DNA from: Lachnospiraceae bacterium
GTDB lineage: Bacteria; Bacillota; Clostridia; Lachnospirales; Lachnospiraceae
DNA length: 64,000 nucleotides
Direction of reading: 5' to 3'
NCBI GenBank assembly: GCA_022766245.1
Contig: JALEPL010000002.1
Coordinates: 1 to 64,000 of the forward strand
In this document: piece by piece, positions 53,126-60,837 of the stretch
Layout of the letters: the number at the start of each line of letters is the position of its first letter
Numbering within the stretch: position 1 is the first letter of the stretch
Translations under genes and position numbers: made by a program
The notes under the pieces: generated by a model
Told to the model about the DNA's origin: nothing
Database searches by the model: none
What the model saw: only the letters and a program-made list of their open reading frames with translations

Positions 53126-54130
53126 TTATGGCACGAGTTCTTTTTCTTGTAGCTGCTCCACAATCTTTTTCACATCATAGTTGGGTGCATGGGTTTTGGC
53201 TACGTCACAGATATGTTTCACTGTATCCAGGTCTTCCTCCAGTTCATCTGCAATGGTTTCCGGTGCTTTATTTTTCTCAAGCTTACGACAGATTAGTTTC
53301 GTAAGCTTTGACAATTCACCATCACTGAATCCATCACTGAATCCATCACTGAACCCATCACTGAATCCATTATTGAATCCATTATTGAACCCATCACTGA
53401 ATCCATCTTCGTATCCTTCGTCGTGCAGAGTCTTCTTATGTAGTTCTTCATCATATTCAAAGATCGTCATTTTGATTACCTCCGCTTTATTTTCTGATAA
53501 AAAGTCTTTAAGAATTCCGTTTGCAATGCAATAGGCCACGGCATGCTGTACCGCCTCCTCTAAGGGATAGTCCTGCCGGAATTGCCGCACCTGTTCCACA
53601 TACTGCATATACTGGAATAAGGTGGGGCAATTCGCTAATAGTTCCTCATTATATCCCGGATTAATGTTCAACTGCGTCACCCGAAGCTCTAAAGAGGGAT
53701 TCTCCTCCGGAATCTCAAAGGCATCGGAGAGACGTAATTCTTTCTGCTCCGGCTGTTGTTCCGTGCCATTGTAAAATACGATAAATTTGGGTGTGGGCAG
53801 CTTTATCAGCTTGCGGGAATAGATGTCCTTCTTGAGAATGTATTTCTCGTACTGGGCACACACATACATCAAATCCCGCATCGGCATATTGGGATTCACT
53901 GTGGACTGGTGCTCATACAGCTGCATCCGCATATCCAGCAGACACGAAACATCATTTTTTATGCTCATATAAATGGCATTTTCCAGTGTGACAATTTCCA
54001 GTGCATCCGGGTCCGTATAACAGGTGTTGTTTAAAGCATTGTATAACTCTAATAGCCGCCGCTTGTTGTGAAAAAGCATACAAAATACGGTATCTTTATA
54101 CCGGGTTACCACATAAATTTCATCGTTCAT
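53126..54130 (-). CDS. Rpn-family (PD-(D/E)XK) nuclease/transposase-like protein
   Basis: This protein of 334 residues belongs to the Rpn / PD-(D/E)XK nuclease-transposase family, members of which promote recombination or act in phage defence in E. coli. The N-terminal core includes VTRYKDTVFCMLFHNKRRLLELYNAL and NDVSCLLDMRMQLYEHQST. The C-terminal part has a glycine-rich repeat (GFSDGFNNGFNNGFSDGF...) encoded by 12-bp tandem units, then a helical tail. AAGGAGG precedes ATG 54130. There are no terminal inverted repeats or target duplications around it, so it is not an active IS. It lies beside another PD-(D/E)XK gene (54609). Confidence 0.8.
   Translation of the reverse strand: MNDEIYVVTRYKDTVFCMLFHNKRRLLELYNALNNTCYTDPDALEIVTLENAIYMSIKNDVSCLLDMRMQLYEHQSTVNPNMPMRDLMYVCAQYEKYILKKDIYSRKLIKLPTPKFIVFYNGTEQQPEQKELRLSDAFEIPEENPSLELRVTQLNINPGYNEELLANCPTLFQYMQYVEQVRQFRQDYPLEEAVQHAVAYCIANGILKDFLSENKAEVIKMTIFEYDEELHKKTLHDEGYEDGFSDGFNNGFNNGFSDGFSDGFSDGFSDGELSKLTKLICRKLEKNKAPETIADELEEDLDTVKHICDVAKTHAPNYDVKKIVEQLQEKELVP
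53319..53402. repeat. 12-bp tandem repeat tract in the Rpn-family gene
   Basis: There are seven units of CCATCACTGAAT or one- to three-base variants (CCATCACTGAAC, CCATTATTGAAT), in frame, encoding four-residue S/N-D/N-G-F units; an eighth degenerate unit follows. Copy-number changes would add or remove four residues without shifting the frame. Confidence 0.9.
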
Positions 54131-54160
54131 TCAGTGTCCTCCTTTGAATAATAGGTATTG

Positions 54161-54197
54161 GCAGGAGGCTCTTTTCGTTAGGAACCTCCTGCTTTTG
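54161..54197. other. Stable hairpin upstream of the Rpn-family gene
   Basis: GCAGGAGG (54161-54168) pairs with CCTCCTGC (54185-54192), followed on the plus strand by TTTTGTT. On the plus strand it looks like a terminator, though no plus-strand gene precedes it. On the minus strand it would be a leader hairpin about 30 nt before the Rpn start. The rest of 54198-54503 is AT-rich and shows no gene. Confidence 0.5.
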
Positions 54198-54503
54198 TTG
54201 AATTGAGAATAAAAGCATTGATGTTCCTGAATATCTGAATAAAAGACGGCATCACATGTATAAATGCTAAATCGATATAGAAAGTGCGTAGCCGCTATGG
54301 CAGCTACCAAATGCTTTGAGTGGATTGTAACACGAGGAAAATTGAAAAACAAGATTTTTTTATCGAAAGGAGGAAAATCGGCAGACTTAGTGCCTGCCGA
54401 ATATGTCGATCAATCCAATGAGTTTTAAAAATCCAACCAGCGCCTGGCAAATCAGTTTGATTGGTAAGAATATCATATATAAATTTTATGTCCCCCAATG
54501 ATA

Positions 54504-54586
54504 GTTGTCAAGACAACAAAATGGATAGAAAACGGATAAAAAACGGGCGATATTCGGTTGACAAGAGAAAATGCTCACACTATAAT
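54504..54586 (+). promoter_or_regulatory. Promoter and dyad of the HTH-Uma2 gene
   Basis: TTGACA (54558-54563) and TATAAT (54581-54586), 17 nt apart, form a consensus promoter. GTTGTC-AA-GACAAC (54504-54517) is a perfect dyad 40 nt upstream and is a candidate operator for the XRE-type HTH in the encoded protein. Confidence 0.8.
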
Positions 54587-54608
54587 GGTAAAAAAGGGGG
54601 CAGAACTT

Positions 54609-55376
54609 ATGACCGTGGAGGAAATGAAGAAAAAGAAGCAGGAAAAGGGCTATAGCTATGCACAGATGGCTGAATTGTCGGGGGTTCCTGTTGGGACGAT
54701 TCAGAAGATTTTTTCAGGAGAGACCACAAGTCCCCGCTATGATACTCTTCAGGCATTGGAGCATCTGTTTGCGGAGCAGCCTATGGTGCAGGAGGAACAG
54801 ACCTATCAGGTTCACGCCCAGGGTTCCTATACCGTGGATGATTACCGGGCGCTGCCGGAGGAGCAGCGGGTGGAGCTGATTGACGGTTGTTTCTATGATA
54901 TGGCGGCACCTACGTTTCTCCATCAGCAGATAGCCGGTGAGATTCACCGTCAGATTGCAAATTATATTCTGGACCATGGTGGAAGCTGCAGACCATTGAT
55001 TGCTCCGGTGGATGTGCAGCTGGATTGCGATGAGAAAACCATGGTGCAGCCGGATGTGGGGATTTTGTGCCATGAGGACAAGATTGAAAAATGGGGGGTC
55101 TATGGGGCTCCGGACTTTGTGCTGGAAATCGTATCTCCTTCCACCAGGCGCAAGGACTGCATTAAGAAGCTGGATAAATATATGGATGCCGGTGTGCGGG
55201 AATACTGGATTCTGGATCCCGACCAGAAGAAACTTCTGGTTTACCTGGCGGAGGGGGAGGCTTGCCCGATTATATACGGATTGGATCATCCGGTTCCCAT
55301 CCGAATTTATGATGGTGCATTGGAGATTTGCTTGGAAAACATTTTGAAATGGATCCGGGAGGCAGAGGATAAATGA
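54609..55376 (+). CDS. HTH-Uma2 family putative endonuclease
   Basis: This protein of about 255 residues joins an N-terminal XRE-type helix-turn-helix (KGYSYAQMAELSGVPVGTIQKIFSGETTSPRYDTLQALEHLF) to a Uma2-type PD-(D/E)XK domain. Nuclease residues fit QPDVGILC and APDFVLEIVSPSTRRKDCIKKLDKYMDAGVREYWILDP. Uma2 proteins are widespread and their function is unknown. ATG 54609 is right because a consensus promoter covers 54558-54586 and excludes the longer frame; GGGGG lies about 9 nt before it. Its 4-nt overlap with the downstream TrmH gene means they are cotranscribed. Confidence 0.85.
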   Translation: MTVEEMKKKKQEKGYSYAQMAELSGVPVGTIQKIFSGETTSPRYDTLQALEHLFAEQPMVQEEQTYQVHAQGSYTVDDYRALPEEQRVELIDGCFYDMAAPTFLHQQIAGEIHRQIANYILDHGGSCRPLIAPVDVQLDCDEKTMVQPDVGILCHEDKIEKWGVYGAPDFVLEIVSPSTRRKDCIKKLDKYMDAGVREYWILDPDQKKLLVYLAEGEACPIIYGLDHPVPIRIYDGALEICLENILKWIREAEDK

Positions 55377-56191
55377 TAACAATTACAGATTTTAATGATT
55401 CGGTGCTGGATTTGTACGCCAGGACACCGGAGGTACAGCTGCTTCGATATCGGGAGCCGAAACCGGGAATATTTATTGCGGAGAGTCCGAAGGTTATTGC
55501 AAGGGCTCTGGACAGCGGATATGAACCGCTTTCCTTTTTGATGGAGCCCCAGGATTTAGAGACTCAGGGAAAGGAAATTCTGGCAAGATGCCCGGATGTA
55601 CCGGTTTATGGCGCGGATCAATCGGTATTAAATCAACTGAAAGGATTTTCGCTGACCCGGGGCATGCTTTGCGTTATGAACCGAAAAGTGTTGCCGTCAG
55701 TGGAAGAGGTATGCAGGAATGCCGGCAGAATTGCAGTGTTGGAAGATGTGGTGAACCCTACGAATGTGGGAGCCATCGTGCGGTCAGCGGCAGCCCTTGG
55801 AATGGATGGAGTTCTTTTTACTTCGGGTTGCAGCGATCCTTTGTATCGACGGGCTGTCCGGGTCAGCATGGGGACGATTTTCCAGATTCCCTGGACCATG
55901 ATTGATGCACAGGATTGGCCGCAAGGGACAATGACAAAGCTTCATGAGATGGGCTTTCGCACTGCCGCAATGGCACTTCGTGAAGATTCTGTTTCCATTG
56001 AGGATGAGAGGCTTAGGGCAGAGGAAAGGCTTGCTATTGTTCTCGGCACCGAGGGGGATGGACTGGCGGCGCAAACCATTGCAGACTGCGACTATACCGT
56101 ACGGATTCCCATGGCTCATGGTGTGGATTCACTGAATGTGGCGGCAGCCAGCGCAGTGGCATTCTGGCAGATGGGAAAACCGGAGAAATAG
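55373..56191 (+). CDS. TrmH-family RNA methyltransferase
   Basis: This SPOUT methyltransferase of 272 residues modifies rRNA or tRNA ribose. Motifs are LEDVVNPTNVGAIVRSAAALGMDGVLF, VLGTEGDGLAAQTI and IPMAHGVDSLNVAAASAVAFWQ, after an N-terminal substrate-binding part. The target is unknown. It overlaps the Uma2 gene by ATGA, an odd pairing of a core-type gene with an accessory one, and the Cys-rich peptide gene follows after 11 nt. Confidence 0.88.
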   Translation: MITITDFNDSVLDLYARTPEVQLLRYREPKPGIFIAESPKVIARALDSGYEPLSFLMEPQDLETQGKEILARCPDVPVYGADQSVLNQLKGFSLTRGMLCVMNRKVLPSVEEVCRNAGRIAVLEDVVNPTNVGAIVRSAAALGMDGVLFTSGCSDPLYRRAVRVSMGTIFQIPWTMIDAQDWPQGTMTKLHEMGFRTAAMALREDSVSIEDERLRAEERLAIVLGTEGDGLAAQTIADCDYTVRIPMAHGVDSLNVAAASAVAFWQMGKPEK

Positions 56192-56202
56192 GAGGGATTT
56201 TC

Positions 56203-56340
56203 ATGGGAACATTTATTGTATTAGGAATCTTAATTTTGATTGTGATTGCCATTATTGTCAGCATGGTAAGAGATAAAAAGAAAGGAAAGTCCTTGCAGTG
56301 CGGGGGAGATTGTTCCCGCTGCGGCGGACATTGTCATTAA
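56203..56340 (+). CDS. FeoB-associated-type Cys-rich membrane peptide (45 residues)
   Basis: The 45-residue product has one N-terminal membrane helix (FIVLGILILIVIAIIVSMV), a basic hinge (RDKKKGK) and a Cys-rich tail (CGGDCSRCGGHCH) with four Cys and two His. This matches the FeoB-associated Cys-rich membrane protein family, usually found beside feoAB, where it is thought to help iron uptake. No feoB is here. ATAGGAGGG precedes ATG 56203. The neighbouring copper module makes metal binding by the tail plausible. Confidence 0.82.
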   Translation: MGTFIVLGILILIVIAIIVSMVRDKKKGKSLQCGGDCSRCGGHCH

Positions 56341-56370
56341 TTAAAACCTGGGTTGTCGCCTAAGATAAGC

Positions 56371-56405
56371 GGACAGCGGTGGCTGAGGAACTGCTGTCCA
56401 TTTTT
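56371..56405 (+). terminator. Terminator before the copper module
   Basis: GGACAGC (56371-56377) pairs with GCTGTCC (56393-56399), followed by ATTTTT. It separates the TrmH/Cys-rich unit from the csoR promoter. Confidence 0.75.
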
Positions 56406-56410
56406 ACACA

Positions 56411-56439
56411 TTGACATATACCCCTAGGGGGTATATAAT
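56411..56439 (+). promoter_or_regulatory. csoR-copA promoter with CsoR-type operator in the spacer
   Basis: TTGACA (56411-56416) and TATAAT (56434-56439) are exactly 17 nt apart. The spacer holds the dyad TATACCCC-TA-GGGGGTATA (56417-56435), the type of GC-cored palindrome bound by CsoR repressors. Apo-CsoR would block RNA polymerase; Cu(I) would release it. Confidence 0.9.
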
Positions 56440-56529
56440 TCGGACAGATGAGAATAGAAGATATCGGAACCTACATTTAGTGACAGGGAAATTTTGGATG
56501 TCTGATTTTCTTCATAGGAGGGATAATGT

Positions 56530-56835
56530 ATGGCAGAGAATGAAAAGTGTTGTTGTCACAAAACAAAGGAACGTTCCGAGCAGGAATTCAAGGATTTGAT
56601 TCATCGTTTGAACCGAATCGAGGGACAGATTCGGGGAATCAAGGGGATGGTGGAGGCGGATGCTTACTGCCCGGACATTTTGATACAGGTGTCTGCGGTG
56701 AATGCAGCATTGAACAGTTTTAACAAGGTTCTTCTGGTCAATCATATCAAGACCTGTGTTACACAGGATATCAGGGATGGCAAAGAGGAGACAGTGGACG
56801 AGTTGGTGGATGTGCTGAAGCGTCTGATGAAATGA
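56530..56835 (+). CDS. csoR: CsoR-type copper-sensing repressor
   Basis: This all-helical DUF156 regulator of 101 residues has the Cu(I) ligands in the expected pattern: Cys in [12 protein letters not shown], His and Cys in NHIKTCV. The first helix [17 protein letters not shown] is typical. A Cys/His-rich start (EKCCCHK) is an extra possible metal site. GGAGGGATAATGT precedes the ATG. It lies behind its own operator and 10 nt before copA, so it is autoregulated. Confidence 0.92.
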   Translation: MAENEKCCCHKTKERSEQEFKDLIHRLNRIEGQIRGIKGMVEADAYCPDILIQVSAVNAALNSFNKVLLVNHIKTCVTQDIRDGKEETVDELVDVLKRLMK

Positions 56836-56845
56836 GGAGGAAGAT

Positions 56846-59386
56846 ATGCAGCAATTTCAGGTGACGGGGATGAGCTGTGCAGCCTGCAGTGACAGAGTGG
56901 AAAAGGCGGTGTCCAAGGTGGAGGGTGTGACCTCCTGCTCGGTCAGCCTTTTGACTAACTCCATTGGCGTGGAGGGCACGGCGGATTCCAGAGCTATCAT
57001 AAAGGCCGTGGAGGATGCGGGCTATCATGCATCGGAAAAAGGGGAAGAGAATAGTAAAGGAGATGCGGGAAAGTCAGTGGATGAAGAGGCATTGGCGGAC
57101 CACGAAACGCCACAGTTGGTGAAACGTTTGTGGGTGTCCGTAGTATTTTTGTTGATTCTCATGTATTTTTCCATGGGACACATGATGTGGAACTGGCCAT
57201 TACCGGAATGGATGGCGGATAATCATGTGGCCATGGGGCTGCTTCAGATGCTCTTAACCATCATCATCATGGTGATCAACCAAAGGTTTTTCATCAGTGG
57301 TTTTAAGAGTCTGGTGAAAGGTGCCCCGAATATGGACACGCTGGTGGCTTTGGGAGCAGGTGCATCCTTTCTTTACAGTACCTACGCACTATTTGCCATG
57401 ACAGATGCCCAGAGGCGGAGAGATGTGGATGCAGTCATGGGTTATATGCATGAGTTTTACTTTGAGTCTGCCGCCATGATTTTGACATTGATTACCGTTG
57501 GAAAAACATTGGAGGCCTATTCGAAAGGAAAGACCACGGATGCGCTGAAAAATCTCATGAAGCTAGCACCAAAGACAGCCATACTTCTGCGGGATGGAGT
57601 GGAGGCGGAGGTGCCCATCGAGCAGGTACACCGGGGAGACCGTTTTGCGGTGCGTCCCGGGGAGAGTATTCCTGTGGATGGTATGATCTTAGAGGGAAGC
57701 AGCGCGGTGAATGAGGCGGCATTAACCGGAGAAAGCATTCCGGTGGATAAGGAACCGGGGGATCCGGTGTCTGCCGCCACCATCAACCAGACCGGTTACC
57801 TGGTGTGCGAGGCATCCCGGGTGGGGGAGGATACCACCTTGTCCCAGATTATCCGCATGGTCAGCGATGCCGCAGCCACCAAGGCACCTATTGCCAAGGT
57901 GGCGGATCAGGTGTCCGGCGTTTTTGTTCCTGTTGTGATTGCATTGGCTGTGATCACAGGAATTGTGTGGCTCCTGGCAGGACAAACAGAGGGCTATGCC
58001 CTGACCCGGGCAGTTTCCGTTCTGGTGATCAGCTGCCCCTGTGCATTGGGTCTTGCCACTCCTGTGGCCATTATGGTGGGAAATGGCGTGGGAGCCAGAC
58101 ATGGCATCATGTTTAAAACGGCAGCTTCCCTAGAGGCCGCTGGTCGTACTCAAATCGTAGCACTGGATAAAACCGGAACCATCACCAAGGGAGAACCCCA
58201 AGTGACGGATGTGGTGCCAGCGGATGGGGTAAGTCGGGAGGAACTGTTAGAATGCGCCTTTAGCCTGGAAGCAAAAAGTGAACATCCTCTGGCCCGGGCA
58301 GTGGTGGCCTATGGACTGGAGCAGGGGATTTCTGTCATGGAAGTACAGGATTTCGCCATACATGCGGGAAATGGTCTTCAGGCAGTGGTAAATGGACAGT
58401 CGGTGTACGGTGGAAATGCCAGATTTGTGCAAGAGAAATGTAGCATTTTAAACCAGTGGAAACAGCGGGAAGAGACCTTGGCAAAGGAAGGAAAAACTCC
58501 CATTTATTTTGTCAGAGAGGATAAAATTCTAGGTATCATTGCGGTGGCAGATGTAATGAAGGAGGACAGCCGGAAGGCGGTGTCACAGCTGAAAGACATG
58601 GGTATCCGGGTGGTGATGCTCACCGGAGACCATGAACTGACGGCGCAGGCCATCGGCGCACAGGCCGGGGTGGATGAGGTGATTGCCGGAGTTCTGCCGG
58701 AGGGCAAGGAGCAGGTGATCCGGGAACTATCTCGTCAGGGCAAGGTGGCCATGGTGGGAGATGGAATCAACGATGCACCGGCATTGACCCGGGCGGATAT
58801 TGGTATCGCCATCGGAGCAGGAACGGATATCGCTTTGGATGCAGCGGATGTGGTGCTGATGAAAAGCAGACTTTCCGATGTGCCGGCAGCCATCCGCTTA
58901 AGTCGGGCTGCCCTGTGGAATATCCATGAGAATCTTTTCTGGGCGTTTATCTACAACGTCATCGGGATTCCATTGGCTGCGGGAGTATGGATTCCTCTGT
59001 TCGGCTGGCAGTTAAATCCCATGTTTGGGGCGGCAGCCATGAGTCTATCCAGCTTCTGCGTGGTGACGAATGCACTGAGGCTGAATCTGGTTCATATAGA
59101 CAAAGAACCAAAAAAGAATAAGAAAAGGAAAGAAACATTATCAAAACAGGAAACAGAGAAAAAGGAGAAAATGAATATGACAAAGACAATGAAAATTCAG
59201 GGTATGATGTGCGCACACTGTGAGGCTAATGTGAAGGAGGCATTGGAGGCTCTTCCCCAGGTGGATGAGGCAGTGGTGAGCCACGAGGATGGTACAGCGG
59301 TGGTTACCTTAAACAGTGCAGTTTCAGATGAGGTGTTGAAGGAAACCGTGGAGTCGAAGGATTACAAGGTTACTGAGATTTCCTAG
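56846..59386 (+). CDS. copA: Cu(I)-exporting P1B ATPase with C-terminal CopZ-like domain
   Basis: This membrane pump of 846 residues exports Cu(I). An N-terminal heavy-metal domain ([15 protein letters not shown]) is followed by eight helices with the CPC site ([13 protein letters not shown], about 395), phosphorylation motif [11 protein letters not shown] (about 441), TGES, and hinge [16 protein letters not shown]. After the last helix comes a Lys/Glu-rich linker ([20 protein letters not shown]) and a second heavy-metal domain ([15 protein letters not shown]). A C-terminal domain of this type is uncommon; it looks like a fused copper chaperone CopZ, and a ribosome site and ATG at its start could yield it separately. 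AGGAGGAAG precedes ATG 56846. Confidence 0.93.
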   Translation: MQQFQVTGMSCAACSDRVEKAVSKVEGVTSCSVSLLTNSIGVEGTADSRAIIKAVEDAGYHASEKGEENSKGDAGKSVDEEALADHETPQLVKRLWVSVVFLLILMYFSMGHMMWNWPLPEWMADNHVAMGLLQMLLTIIIMVINQRFFISGFKSLVKGAPNMDTLVALGAGASFLYSTYALFAMTDAQRRRDVDAVMGYMHEFYFESAAMILTLITVGKTLEAYSKGKTTDALKNLMKLAPKTAILLRDGVEAEVPIEQVHRGDRFAVRPGESIPVDGMILEGSSAVNEAALTGESIPVDKEPGDPVSAATINQTGYLVCEASRVGEDTTLSQIIRMVSDAAATKAPIAKVADQVSGVFVPVVIALAVITGIVWLLAGQTEGYALTRAVSVLVISCPCALGLATPVAIMVGNGVGARHGIMFKTAASLEAAGRTQIVALDKTGTITKGEPQVTDVVPADGVSREELLECAFSLEAKSEHPLARAVVAYGLEQGISVMEVQDFAIHAGNGLQAVVNGQSVYGGNARFVQEKCSILNQWKQREETLAKEGKTPIYFVREDKILGIIAVADVMKEDSRKAVSQLKDMGIRVVMLTGDHELTAQAIGAQAGVDEVIAGVLPEGKEQVIRELSRQGKVAMVGDGINDAPALTRADIGIAIGAGTDIALDAADVVLMKSRLSDVPAAIRLSRAALWNIHENLFWAFIYNVIGIPLAAGVWIPLFGWQLNPMFGAAAMSLSSFCVVTNALRLNLVHIDKEPKKNKKRKETLSKQETEKKEKMNMTKTMKIQGMMCAHCEANVKEALEALPQVDEAVVSHEDGTAVVTLNSAVSDEVLKETVESKDYKVTEIS
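59177..59386 (+). CDS. Possible internal start giving a free CopZ-like copper chaperone (69 residues)
   Basis: Inside copA, in frame, AAAGGAG (59161-59167) precedes ATG 59177 by 9 nt. The 69 residues from there are exactly one heavy-metal-associated domain ([18 protein letters not shown]). The linker before it is unlike a structured domain. This suggests that the same mRNA makes both the fused pump and a free chaperone, or that copZ was recently fused to copA. It is inference from sequence signals only. Confidence 0.4.
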   Translation: MTKTMKIQGMMCAHCEANVKEALEALPQVDEAVVSHEDGTAVVTLNSAVSDEVLKETVESKDYKVTEIS

Positions 59387-59452
59387 TCTAGCTTGAGTTT
59401 CCGTGATTTGGTACTTGAAAATAAAACTGCGTAATCTCAAGTAATCAAGAAC

Positions 59453-59481
59453 TTGACCTTGGAAGTAATCGGTGCTATGAT
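59453..59481 (+). promoter_or_regulatory. Promoter of the small gene at 59562
   Basis: TTGACC (59453-59458) and TATGAT (59476-59481) are separated by 17 nt. Confidence 0.65.
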
Positions 59482-59561
59482 GCAAATTGTTGGTGATTGG
59501 ATGAGTGGATGAATCTCTCGGGGGAGAAGATAAAACGATATACGGGAGGAATATTACTACA

Positions 59562-59897
59562 ATGTACAAATCAATTATAAGAGAAGACGGTTCCGACGAA
59601 TGCATTTATGTGTTAATAACGGATAAACAAAACGGTGGGGAATATCAGTGGTTTATAGATATGCCGGGTGAGAAAAAAGTCAAAGCTGTGCCGATTGATA
59701 ATGAAAAGGCACCCTGTATATCCATCTCAACAAAAGATGTTCGAGAAAGAGGATGGGATGGTCTGCAGATACATTGTGTGAATATGAACGAGGAGTTTGG
59801 TGTAAGCAAATCAGAAAAGACCATATTGTACGGTAGCGCGAGGGAGGCTGAAATGAGTGGTCTGTATGATGCTTCTGCTTTCGGAAGTCGGATGTAG
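59562..59897 (+). CDS. Hypothetical protein of 111 residues
   Basis: No family is recognised. The product is soluble, mostly beta-like (MYKSIIREDGSDECIYVLITDKQNGGEYQWFIDMPGEKKVKAVPIDN), with two later acidic stretches and no signal peptide or helix. The start ATG 59562 has GGGAGG 12 nt before it, a long spacing; a GTG frame start at 59505 has none. A good promoter stands just upstream, which supports expression. It lies alone between copA and dapF. Confidence 0.6.
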   Translation: MYKSIIREDGSDECIYVLITDKQNGGEYQWFIDMPGEKKVKAVPIDNEKAPCISISTKDVRERGWDGLQIHCVNMNEEFGVSKSEKTILYGSAREAEMSGLYDASAFGSRM

Positions 59898-59915
59898 TTT
59901 CAATAATATTTCGCA

Positions 59916-59944
59916 TAGACTTCCTACTCTGAAAATGGTATACT
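59916..59944 (+). promoter_or_regulatory. Promoter of dapF-murE
   Basis: TAGACT (59916-59921) and TATACT (59939-59944) are separated by 17 nt, 34 nt before dapF. Confidence 0.55.
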
Positions 59945-59978
59945 GTGCGTAAGAGAAAATCCTACGGGAGGTATTATC

Positions 59979-60818
59979 ATGAAGTTTACGAAGATGCATG
60001 GATGTGGCAATGATTACGTTTATGTGAATGTGTTTGAGGAACAGATAAAGGATGAAAATCAATTTGCAATAAAAGTCAGCGACCGCCATTTTGGCATTGG
60101 CTCCGATGGGCTTATCACCATTGGACCGTCAGAGGTCGCTGATTTTCGTATGCGTATGTATAACGCAGATGGTTCCGAGGGAAATATGTGTGGAAATGGC
60201 ATTCGCTGTGTGGGCAAGTATGTCTATGATCATGGCATGACCGATCAGACTACGGTGACAGTGGAAACCAAATCCGGTATTAAGACCTTGAAGTTGCATG
60301 TAACGGATGGAAAGGTGGATTCGGTACGGGTGAATATGGGCGCTCCGGTTCTGGAGGCAGAGAAAATTCCTGCCATTTCCCCCAGCGGTAGCGAAAAGGT
60401 AATTCATGAGATGATACAGGTGGAGGGGAAGGAATACCCGGTGACCTGTGTATCCATGGGAAATCCTCATTGCATTACCCAAATGCCGGATGTGATGAAT
60501 CTGGATATTGAGAAGATCGGACCGGCCTTTGAGCATCATGCCATGTTCCCGGATCGGGTGAATACGGAGTTTATTGAGATACTGTCCCGCAGTGAAGTGA
60601 ATATGCGTGTCTGGGAGCGGGGATCCGGTGAGACCTTAGCCTGTGGAACCGGTGCCTGTGCCACAGCGGTGGCATGCATCGTAAACGGACTTACCGATGA
60701 CCGGGTGCTGGTACATCTGGTGGGCGGTGATCTGCACATCACTTACGACAGAAATGAGAATACAGTATATTTAGAGGGACCGGCGACCACTGTGTTTACC
60801 GGTGAAATAGAGGAGTAG
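59979..60818 (+). CDS. dapF: Diaminopimelate epimerase
   Basis: This cytoplasmic enzyme of 279 residues turns LL- into meso-diaminopimelate for lysine and cell wall synthesis. Both catalytic cysteines are in their motifs: NMCGNGIRCVGKY and LACGTGACATAVA. The N-terminal FTKMHGCGNDYVYVN is typical. GGGAGG precedes the ATG. It is followed after 19 nt by murE, which uses its product; the pair forms a short peptidoglycan operon. Confidence 0.96.
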   Translation: MKFTKMHGCGNDYVYVNVFEEQIKDENQFAIKVSDRHFGIGSDGLITIGPSEVADFRMRMYNADGSEGNMCGNGIRCVGKYVYDHGMTDQTTVTVETKSGIKTLKLHVTDGKVDSVRVNMGAPVLEAEKIPAISPSGSEKVIHEMIQVEGKEYPVTCVSMGNPHCITQMPDVMNLDIEKIGPAFEHHAMFPDRVNTEFIEILSRSEVNMRVWERGSGETLACGTGACATAVACIVNGLTDDRVLVHLVGGDLHITYDRNENTVYLEGPATTVFTGEIEE

Positions 60819-60837
60819 ATTGGATTGGAGAAAAGCT

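Noticed and set aside
52875..53180. Open frame of 101 codons with a good start region after the PadR-associated gene
   Set aside because: It runs antisense through the terminator and the whole tRNA-Thr, and its product has the familiar tRNA-derived pattern (NGSRTRDLRITNATLYHLSH). It is a spurious frame.
53319..53402. CRISPR-like array from the regular 12-bp repeats
   Set aside because: Units are contiguous without spacers and are in frame within a coding region.
53126..54130. Active insertion sequence around the Rpn-family transposase-like gene
   Set aside because: No terminal inverted repeats or flanking direct repeats were seen; Rpn proteins are usually stand-alone genes.
54558..54608. 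Upstream extension of the HTH-Uma2 frame starting at TTG 54558
   Set aside because: The TTG is the first half of a consensus TTGACA-17-TATAAT promoter; the true start is ATG 54609.
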